The notes below the pieces were generated by a model. It made no database searches. It saw nothing but the letters and a program-made list of their open reading frames with translations, and was not told the origin of the DNA. Positions 1 to 4,212 of a stretch of 6,573 nucleotides of DNA are shown in pieces. The DNA is from Chloroflexota bacterium. Lineage in GTDB: Bacteria > Chloroflexota > Anaerolineae > Promineifilales > Promineifilaceae. Made by a program: the position numbers and the translations under genes. The stretch covers positions 658,922 through 665,494 of the forward strand of contig CP070688.1 of assembly GCA_020353135.1 (NCBI GenBank), written 5' to 3'. Each line of letters opens with the position of its first letter. Positions within the stretch are counted from its first letter, which is position 1.

Positions 1-32
1 CGGCCGATTTTTCTTTACACTGTTTCTCCCCC

Positions 33-106
33 GAGGAGAAGCGCATCCTCAGATGCGCGGCCAGTCCCTCTCGAGAGGAGTAGCGCATCCTCAGATGCGC
101 GGCCAG
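33..106. repeat. Two tandem copies of a hairpin-bearing 32-nt repeat (42-nt period)
   Basis: Copies at 33-64 and 75-106 are identical except for one base (A39 versus T81). Each starts GAGGAG and contains the hairpin GCGCATC-CTCA-GATGCGC (7-bp stem, 4-nt loop) followed by GGCCAG. The 10-nt gap between them, with flanking bases, forms the 12-bp palindrome CCTCTCGAGAGG (67-78). The unit resembles a REP-type intergenic palindromic repeat. A CRISPR reading is unlikely because only two copies are present and the gap is too short to be a spacer. The array may continue to the left of the window. Confidence 0.75.
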
Positions 107-120
107 CGGTTGAAACGAAA

Positions 121-139
121 TATACGGCGAGGGCGTATA
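121..139. promoter_or_regulatory. Short inverted repeat TATACG-N7-CGTATA
   Basis: Perfect 6-bp arms with a 7-nt centre, about 110 bp upstream of the PspC gene. It could be an operator or be incidental. A TTGAAA lies at 110-115, but its distance to TATAGA (136-141) is 20 nt, too long for a normal sigma70 promoter. Weak evidence only. Confidence 0.25.
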
Positions 140-198
140 GAAGATGAGGGCTGCTCTTCCCTGAGACAAGCGGCCCATATCTAAACCTGAATAGTCAT

Positions 199-231
199 CT
201 CGTCACGGCCTCGTCACGGTCTCGTAACGAG
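199..231. promoter_or_regulatory. Three tandem 11-bp repeats upstream of the PspC gene
   Basis: CTCGTCACGGC (199-209), CTCGTCACGGT (210-220) and CTCGTAACGAG (221-231) follow each other without gaps. The third unit is a palindrome around a central A, and ATCTCGT (197-203) is inverted as ACGAGAT (227-233), so the array is bounded by an inverted repeat. An 11-bp period puts each unit on the same face of the DNA helix, as in cooperative operators. The array ends just before the ribosome binding site (AGGAG, 234-238). A regulatory role is inferred; the repeats themselves are plain in the sequence. Confidence 0.5.
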
Positions 232-247
232 ATAGGAGAAACGACAA

Positions 248-439
248 ATGGCTCACCAACATCGTCTAGAACGCCAAAACGGCATCGTGGCCGGCGTCTG
301 CGGCGGCATCGCCGCCTACTTCGGCTGGAGCCCCTTCATCGTCCGCCTGATCTTCTTTTTATTGCTGCTCCCCGGCGGCCTGCCCGGCCTGCTGCCCTAT
401 ATCATCCTGTGGATCATCATGCCCAAACGCAAAGAGTAA
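248..439 (+). CDS. PspC-domain small membrane protein
   Basis: A 63-residue stand-alone PspC domain. The N-terminal half carries the family signature around residues 12-26 (GIVAGVCGGIAAYFG), then VRL at 32-34, a hydrophobic stretch from about 34 to 58 broken by Gly/Pro (PGGLPG, 42-47), the closing YIILWIIMP and a basic tail KRK. PspC in the phage-shock system is an inner-membrane protein that senses envelope stress and relays it to PspA/PspB. Short stand-alone PspC proteins are common in Gram-positives and Chloroflexota, where their exact role is poorly known. The ATG has a good ribosome binding site (AGGAG 234-238, 9-nt spacing). No pspA or other psp gene is in the window, so a phage-shock link is by family only. 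Tandem 11-bp repeats directly upstream suggest regulated expression. Confidence 0.9.
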   Translation: MAHQHRLERQNGIVAGVCGGIAAYFGWSPFIVRLIFFLLLLPGGLPGLLPYIILWIIMPKRKE

Positions 440-518
440 TGGCTTAAACCAACCGCTGGCTTTCACCAGACTCACAGATCTCGACTCCCGTCACGAACGG
501 CCTCATCGCTTCAAGCCA

Positions 519-550
519 ATCCTGATCCGTGCGATCTGTGTAAATCCGTG
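519..550. repeat. Degenerate ATCCGTG-type short repeats
   Basis: ATCCTG (519-524), ATCCGTG (525-531), ATCTGTG (534-540) and ATCCGTG (544-550) recur with a 6-10 nt period in the spacer between the PspC and methyltransferase genes. From memory, strings of ATCYGTG-like words occur in intergenic DNA of many unrelated bacteria. Function unknown; no coding capacity. Confidence 0.5.
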
Positions 551-618
551 TCCTACTCTTTCTCGAGCAAAGATGTTTTGCAGCCGAATCCATGGTAAAA
601 ACGGCCCCAAGGGTTACC

Positions 619-1536
619 ATGGACGATCCGATGCGCGAAAAGAGGCTTCCAGAGTGGCTGGGCTGCCCGGTCTGCCAGGGTCCGCTGGACCAGGCCGAAA
701 CCGGCTTACACTGCCCGGCCGACGTCCTCGACTTCCCGCTTCAAGACGGCATCTTCCGCCTGCTGCCGCCCGGCGAACGAGAAGCGGCCGGCGCCTACGC
801 CGAGGAATATCGCCAGCAGCGCGAGGCCCAGGGCTGGCGGCCGCTGGCGGCCGGCGAACTCGCCGCCCTGCCAGACAAGGCGCCGGCCGGCTGGGATCCC
901 CTCTACTGGCCGGCCCGGCGACAAAGTTTCGCCGCTCTCTTATCCTGGCTGGAATCGATCGATCAGCCGGCCGGGGATCCACTTCGAGTCGTGGACATGG
1001 GTGCCGGTTTTGGCTGGCTGGCCGGCCGGCTGGCAGCCCGCGGCTATGAGGTCGTGGCCCTCGATCTGAGCGCCGACGACGCCTTCGGCCTGGGCGCCGC
1101 CCGGGAAGCGATTGCTGGCTACGACAGACCGCCGTTGCTGGCCCAGGGCGACGTCGAACGGCCGCCGTTGCAACCGGGCCAGGTTGATTTATTGATCTTC
1201 AACGCCAGCCTGCACTACGCCGTTGACCTCAAGCAGTGCCTGCGATCAGCCGCCGAGCTGCTGCAGCCGGGTGGGGCGCTGATCATCATGGACACGCCGG
1301 TGCTGATCGGTGACTTCACCGCGCTGCCGCCGGCCGAAGGCCAACCTTTACGCCGCGGCCGGCAATTGCCGCTGGCCGAACTGGAGCAGGCGCTGGCCGC
1401 GGCCGGTCTCGCCTTCGAAAGCCGCCAGCTTAAACGTGGCTGGCGCTGGACCATCCGCCAATGGCGAATTCGCTTCTTCGGCGGAGCCGGCTTCACTCTA
1501 CCGTTCATCATCGCCCAACTGAAGGCTGATGGCTGA
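619..1536 (+). CDS. Class I SAM-dependent methyltransferase with degenerate N-terminal zinc ribbon
   Basis: A 305-residue protein in two parts. Residues 14-50 resemble the Trm112-like zinc ribbon fused to many methyltransferases (CPVC at 16-19, then LHCPAD and the typical FPLQDGIFRLL), but the second CxxC has become CPAD, leaving three cysteines. Residues about 122-235 form a Rossmann methyltransferase fold: glycine-rich SAM motif VVDMGAGFGWL (124-134), acidic D149 at the end of strand 2, GDVE (177-180), and the motif-IV region with NASLHY (195-200), followed by LLQPGGALIIMD. The substrate cannot be told. An in-frame ATG at 592 would add nine residues but has no ribosome binding site; 619 has AAGGG at 609-613 and is preferred. 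It heads a probable operon with the amphi-Trp gene 32 nt downstream. Its last residues are encoded by a heptamer repeat array. Confidence 0.85.
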   Translation: MDDPMREKRLPEWLGCPVCQGPLDQAETGLHCPADVLDFPLQDGIFRLLPPGEREAAGAYAEEYRQQREAQGWRPLAAGELAALPDKAPAGWDPLYWPARRQSFAALLSWLESIDQPAGDPLRVVDMGAGFGWLAGRLAARGYEVVALDLSADDAFGLGAAREAIAGYDRPPLLAQGDVERPPLQPGQVDLLIFNASLHYAVDLKQCLRSAAELLQPGGALIIMDTPVLIGDFTALPPAEGQPLRRGRQLPLAELEQALAAAGLAFESRQLKRGWRWTIRQWRIRFFGGAGFTLPFIIAQLKADG

Positions 1537-1546
1537 AAGCTGAAGA
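1519..1546. repeat. Four tandem CTGAWRG heptamers across the methyltransferase stop codon
   Basis: CTGAAGG (1519-1525), CTGATGG (1526-1532), CTGAAAG (1533-1539) and CTGAAGA (1540-1546) are four contiguous 7-nt units. The stop TGA (1534-1536) lies inside the third. Short tandem heptamers of this CTGA kind are known from cyanobacteria and other genomes (recalled, not checked). Here the array sets the C-terminal residues LKADG and the stop of the upstream gene. Confidence 0.7.
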
Positions 1547-1568
1547 CTTATTTCAGAGGAGCAAACAC

Positions 1569-1844
1569 ATGGCTAAGGAAGTTCGACTATTCAAGAGCGA
1601 GGAAAAGCGTTCCCGCGCCGAAGTGAGCGCATTCCTGTATCAACTGGCCGAAAAAGTCGGCGCCGGCCAGGTCATCCTGCGCCAGGGCCAGGAGGAAATC
1701 ACCCTGGAATTGCCGACGAACCTGGTCCTGGAGATCCAGGTCGAGGACGAAGACAAGAAACGCAAAGGCATCCAGCACAGCCTGGAAGTCGAAATCAAGT
1801 GGTTCGACGGCGACGACGCCGGCGGGCCTCTTGAGTTGGGTTAA
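1569..1844 (+). CDS. Amphi-Trp domain-containing protein
   Basis: A 91-residue soluble, highly charged protein that matches the amphi-Trp domain pattern over nearly its whole length: an N-terminal helix with a charged start (VRLFKSEEKRSRAEVSAFLYQLAEKV), beta strands around QVILRQGQEEITLELP (34-49), and the C-terminal strand ending LEVEIKW with the hallmark tryptophan at 78, then an acidic tail. The molecular function of this family is not established. It has a strong ribosome binding site (AGGAG 1557-1561, 7-nt spacing). It lies 32 nt after the methyltransferase and 17 nt before the 2H phosphoesterase, so the three are probably cotranscribed, but the context does not fix a role. Confidence 0.85.
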   Translation: MAKEVRLFKSEEKRSRAEVSAFLYQLAEKVGAGQVILRQGQEEITLELPTNLVLEIQVEDEDKKRKGIQHSLEVEIKWFDGDDAGGPLELG

Positions 1845-1861
1845 TCGCCGGGCCGGGCCGT

Positions 1862-2584
1862 GTGGTCGATGAACGGTCCACGGCCGAGATTTACGATCGC
1901 CTGTGGGCCGAGGCGTTATCATACTTCGAAAAGAACCAGGTAGCCGTCGATCCCTATTTGCGGGATAAGGCCGCCGACCGGCGGCTGGGATTATCGGTCA
2001 TCGGCCGGCCGGCGCCCGGCGTTTGCCGGAGATTCACGGCTTTTCTCGACCAACTGAAGCAAGTTGCGCCGCAGCAGTACTTCTACCAGGCGAGCGAATT
2101 CCACCTGACTATCTTGTCGCTTTTCACGGCCACCGTGGAGTTCACGGCCCATTGGGCGAATCGGGACGCCTATCGAGCGGCCGTGGACCAGGCACTACAC
2201 AACGGCCGCTCATTCGCCGTTCGTTATGAAGGCGTCACCGCTTCAAAAAACGCGGTGATGGTCCAGGGCTTCGCCCAAGGGTCAGGCCTGGAACAACTGC
2301 GGGCCGAGTTGCGGAAGGCGTTGCGCGCCTTTGGCCTGGACGGCGGTCTCGACCAGCGTTACGCTATCGAAACGGCCCATTCGACCGTGCTCCGTTTTTC
2401 GTCCCGGCCAAAGGATATGCCCCAACTGCTAGCCCTGCTGAAGGCTCATCGAGCGGCCGACTTCGGCGTTACGACGTTTGATAAACTTCAGTTGGTCAAG
2501 AATGATTGGTACATGTCGGCCGGCAAGGTTGAGCTCCTTGCCGAGCACCCTTTGGTTGAGGCCGACGACCGCACCGCCCCTTGA
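1862..2584 (+). CDS. 2H phosphoesterase superfamily protein (2'-5' RNA ligase / cyclic phosphodiesterase type)
   Basis: A 240-residue cytoplasmic protein with the two HxT motifs that define the 2H phosphoesterases: H81-L-T83 within FHLTILSLF and H173-S-T175 within AHSTVLRF, about 90 residues apart as usual. Each is preceded by a duplicated-lobe element. Family members act on 2',3'-cyclic or 2'-5' phosphodiester bonds in RNA or nucleotides; the substrate here is unknown. The N-terminal 40 residues (YDRLWAEALSYF and on) are helical and extend beyond the minimal fold. The start is a GTG with no clear Shine-Dalgarno; no upstream in-frame start fits better, and the 17-nt gap from the amphi-Trp gene suggests translational coupling. 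Both catalytic motifs are intact, so an active enzyme is expected. Confidence 0.8.
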   Translation: MVDERSTAEIYDRLWAEALSYFEKNQVAVDPYLRDKAADRRLGLSVIGRPAPGVCRRFTAFLDQLKQVAPQQYFYQASEFHLTILSLFTATVEFTAHWANRDAYRAAVDQALHNGRSFAVRYEGVTASKNAVMVQGFAQGSGLEQLRAELRKALRAFGLDGGLDQRYAIETAHSTVLRFSSRPKDMPQLLALLKAHRAADFGVTTFDKLQLVKNDWYMSAGKVELLAEHPLVEADDRTAP

Positions 2585-2615
2585 CCCGGTCTTTGCAATT
2601 AGATCCACTATAGGA

Positions 2616-2632
2616 GCTGGTTCTGTCCCAGC
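2616..2632. other. Small hairpin in the 2585-2730 spacer
   Basis: GCTGG (2616-2620) and CCAGC (2628-2632) form a 5-bp stem with a 7-nt loop, about 30 nt after the 2H gene stop. There is no T-tract, so it is a poor terminator. The 146-bp spacer shows no clear promoter; TATAGG (2609-2614) has no well-placed -35 box. Confidence 0.25.
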
Positions 2633-2730
2633 CCTGGTTTGCCGCTGACCTCTGGAACAGCACCTAAAATTTGCCCCCGCGGCCATCCTACCCTAAACTC
2701 CAGGTCTTTACTATCGACCATAGGCTGCCG

Positions 2731-3186
2731 ATGCTTAGTGTTTCTCGTCGTACCCTGTATATCCTGGCCGCCATCGTCTGGCATATTGGCGGCATTGTCT
2801 TGCTACTCAAAGCTGCCTCGTTGCTCCAAGAAGCTGGCGCACTGCGGCCGGATCAGAACTGGCCATGGATCTTCGTCGCGGTTGGCCTGTTCTTTGGCCT
2901 TCTGAAGGCGAGATTCCTTTTCAGTCGCTTTTGCCACAAGAATCTGGCTCGCATTGACGGGCTCGAACAACCCCAACTCTGGCAATTCTTCCGGCCGCGC
3001 TTCTTCCTGATGTTGACCGTCATGATCCTGGCCGGCGCGACCATGTCCAGGCTTGCCGAAGGGCACTACCGATCCCTGATCGGCGTGGCCACCCTGGACC
3101 TTAGCCTGGCCATTGCCCTGCTGGGCAGCGGCCTCATCTTCTGGCGCCAACGAGTATTCTTCGCCCCCGCCCGCCAACCCCGTTAA
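2731..3186 (+). CDS. Four-helix integral membrane protein of unknown function
   Basis: A 151-residue protein with four predicted membrane segments: about 9-28 (LYILAAIVWHIGGIVLLLKA), 44-60, 91-108 and 117-138. The loop between helices 2 and 3 is basic and patterned (KARFLFSRFCHKNLARI, 59-75; then FFRPRFFLM, 86-94), and basic residues at both ends favour cytoplasmic termini. The layout recalls a family of small bacterial hypothetical membrane proteins with a KGRFVLSK-like loop and a PRFYLL-like start of helix 3; this is from memory and I cannot name it. The frame is open back to a TTG at 2671, but those 20 residues look unrelated and lack a ribosome binding site, so the ATG at 2731 is used. 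Its ribosome binding site is also weak. Possibly the last gene of the upstream operon. Confidence 0.7.
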   Translation: MLSVSRRTLYILAAIVWHIGGIVLLLKAASLLQEAGALRPDQNWPWIFVAVGLFFGLLKARFLFSRFCHKNLARIDGLEQPQLWQFFRPRFFLMLTVMILAGATMSRLAEGHYRSLIGVATLDLSLAIALLGSGLIFWRQRVFFAPARQPR

Positions 3187-3443
3187 CCGGCCTGCCAGCC
3201 CGACCGCAACATCCGGGGATGTCTAGGAAATTATAGTTTGAAAGAAAGCCACGAAGCGGACCGGGAATGACCGGCTGCTTGCATGGCATAATATGTGATT
3301 GTACGAATAGAAATGCCCTCTTAGGCGGAACGGTTTCTGTTGTCATACTGGCCCTCAAAGCCTGGGGAAGGCACTACGATCTCCGCGTTGGATTTTGCGC
3401 AAAATCTATACCATGACGGCGACTCTCTCGGCCCAAATTACGC
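3187..3443. other. Intergenic region without a supported gene
   Basis: AT-richer than its surroundings. It holds an extended -10-like TGGCATAAT (3284-3292) without a good -35 box, a minus-strand TATAAT (3235-3230) also lacking a -35, and a 49-codon + strand frame (3267-3416, starting MTGCLHGIIC) with a poor ribosome binding site and no recognisable domain. None is strong enough to call. The one clear element is the 16-bp palindrome at 3391-3406, listed separately. Confidence 0.5.
3391..3406. promoter_or_regulatory. Perfect 16-bp palindrome, probable operator or activator site
   Basis: GATTTTGCGCAAAATC is its own reverse complement with no spacer. It lies about 38 bp upstream of the -35 box of the promoter at 3444, a usual position for a transcription factor site. 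The TTGCGCAA core resembles sites of dimeric helix-turn-helix regulators, but no regulator gene is in the window and the factor is unknown. Confidence 0.5.
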
Positions 3444-3472
3444 TTGACAAATGAGAACATACGTGCTAGCTT
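3444..3472 (+). promoter_or_regulatory. Sigma70-type promoter for the pentapeptide gene leader
   Basis: TTGACA (3444-3449), a 17-nt spacer and TAGCTT (3467-3472) give a perfect -35 and a fair -10. The start point would be near 3479, giving a leader of about 140 nt before the ATG at 3622. The spacer holds GAAC-ATAC-GTGC (3455-3466), one base off the GAAC-N4-GTTC core of Gram-positive LexA boxes, directly abutting the -10. Confidence 0.65.
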
Positions 3473-3522
3473 AGTGGTGAATACAAACATCCGAATATCG
3501 ACCGTTCCTCGCATATTTGCTG

Positions 3523-3588
3523 GCCGGGCCGAAGCCAGGTAGGGCTTAATCTTTAGGATTACCCACCCGGCGAAGGCCCGGCTTTTTT
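3523..3588 (+). terminator. Structured leader hairpin with T6: attenuator or small-RNA terminator
   Basis: GCCGGGCC (3523-3530) pairs perfectly with GGCCCGGC (3575-3582), followed by six Ts (3583-3588). Inside lie a symmetric GAA/GAA internal loop (3531-3533, 3572-3574), then GCC/GGC (3534-3536, 3569-3571), GGT/ACC (3538-3540, 3565-3567), GGG/CCC (3542-3544, 3562-3564) and TAATC/GATTA (3547-3551, 3557-3561) around a TTTAG loop. It is thus a 60-nt rod with internal loops and an intrinsic-terminator tail, located after the promoter and 33 nt before the pentapeptide start codon. An alternative stem CTGGC/GCCAG (3520-3524, 3534-3538) would compete with the terminator stem. It could also simply terminate readthrough from upstream. 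No known riboswitch class was recognised. Confidence 0.7.
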
Positions 3589-3609
3589 ATTGGGATCCCC
3601 TGTCCCCAA

Positions 3610-3620
3610 AAGGAGTCCTT
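3610..3620 (+). promoter_or_regulatory. Self-complementary ribosome binding site
   Basis: AAGGA-G-TCCTT contains the Shine-Dalgarno sequence and its own complement on either side of one base. It cannot fold on itself as a hairpin with a 1-nt loop, but the TCCTT half could compete for the site in dimers or in alternative leader folds. Probably minor. Confidence 0.2.
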
Positions 3621-3621
3621 A

Positions 3622-4086
3622 ATGGCTGAATTAACCCGCAAAGAAGTGATCCAGATCATCGCCACGGCCGGCCGGCAGGTCAAGCTGTCCGGCGTCGACC
3701 TGTCAGGCCTGGACCTGACCCAGGTGAATCTATACGGCGCCGACCTGCTAGGGGCGAACCTGAGCGACTGCACCTTGAAGCGGGCCCGGCTGTCAAAGGC
3801 TGAATTGGGCTGGGCCCGGCTAAAAAGGGCCAACCTGGAGTTGGCCTACCTGCACGAAGCCAGCCTGATTGGGTCCGATTTGCGCGGCGCCGATCTACAG
3901 AAGAGCGTCCTGCTCAAAGCCAACCTCATGGGCGCCAACCTGGAAGGGGCCGATCTACGAGGCGCGCTCCTGACCGACGCCGATCTGGCCGGGGCCAATC
4001 TGGCGCTGGTGCACGTCGACGACAGGACGGAATGGCCGGCCGGCTTTGAGCTAAATCGACACGAACAGGGCAGGGCGGAGCTTTAG
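3622..4086 (+). CDS. Pentapeptide-repeat protein
   Basis: A 154-residue protein. After a short N-terminal helix (residues 3-19), about 21 uninterrupted pentapeptides of the A(D/N)LXX type run from about 25 to 129, for example ADLLG-ANLSD, ANLMG-ANLEG and ADLRG. Such repeats fold into a right-handed quadrilateral beta-helix. The tail DDRTEWPAGFEL (133-144) matches the TxWPxGF capping motif seen at the end of many family members. The family includes DNA-mimicking gyrase protectors (Qnr, MfpA) but most members have no known function, and nothing here proves gyrase binding. The ATG has a strong ribosome binding site (AAGGAG 3610-3615, 6-nt spacing). It appears to be transcribed alone from the promoter at 3444, through a terminator-like leader. 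Confidence 0.9.
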   Translation: MAELTRKEVIQIIATAGRQVKLSGVDLSGLDLTQVNLYGADLLGANLSDCTLKRARLSKAELGWARLKRANLELAYLHEASLIGSDLRGADLQKSVLLKANLMGANLEGADLRGALLTDADLAGANLALVHVDDRTEWPAGFELNRHEQGRAEL

Positions 4087-4126
4087 CGGCCGGTGGTTAT
4101 GGAAAGCTCCCAGTGGGCCGTGCCCA
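4077..4126 (+). terminator. Inverted repeats at the end of the pentapeptide gene
   Basis: GGAGCTTT (4077-4084) overlaps the end of the coding frame and is inverted as AAAGCTCC (4103-4110), a perfect 8-bp stem with an 18-nt loop. A second hairpin, TGGGC-CGT-GCCCA (4114-4126), follows. There is no T-tract, so if this ends transcription it is not a classical intrinsic terminator. It may instead stabilise the 3' end. Confidence 0.35.
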
Positions 4127-4141
4127 ACACCTTAAATATTC

Positions 4142-4170
4142 TTGACAAACGGCCGAAAAGGCGTTAGTAT
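4142..4170 (+). promoter_or_regulatory. Strong sigma70-type promoter of the ATPase gene
   Basis: TTGACA (4142-4147), a 17-nt spacer and TAGTAT (4165-4170) match the consensus in the -35 box and in spacing, with a good -10. Transcription would begin near 4177, leaving a 5' leader of about 36 nt before the GTG start at 4213. Confidence 0.75.
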
Positions 4171-4175
4171 ATTCG

Positions 4176-4197
4176 AAACTAGACTAGTTTGAACTAG
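4176..4197. promoter_or_regulatory. Palindromic operator at the transcription start of the ATPase gene
   Basis: AAACTAG-A-CTAGTTT (4176-4190) is a perfect inverted repeat around one base, followed at once by a third half-site GAACTAG (4191-4197). It begins six bases after the -10 box and so covers the expected start of transcription, where a bound repressor would block the polymerase. The ATPase itself carries a winged-helix-like segment, so autoregulation is possible but only inferred. Confidence 0.6.
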
Positions 4198-4212
4198 ATT
4201 AAGAGGAGTAGG

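Noticed and set aside
33..106. CRISPR array
   Set aside because: Only two units, a 10-nt gap too short for a spacer, and no cas genes in the window.
573..1049. Long alternative frames overlapping the methyltransferase (both strands)
   Set aside because: Arg/Gly/Pro-rich products typical of out-of-frame reading of GC-rich genes, whereas the 619-1536 frame shows all SAM-binding motifs.
2581..2614. Promoter TTGACC ... TATAGG before the membrane protein gene
   Set aside because: The spacer is 22 nt, well outside the 16-18 nt range, and the TTGACC overlaps the end of the preceding coding frame.
3267..3416. Plus-strand 49-codon frame with a hydrophobic middle, possible small protein
   Set aside because: Only a weak ribosome binding site, no good promoter and no known small-protein pattern; it ends within the promoter-proximal palindrome region. 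Conservation would be needed to accept it.
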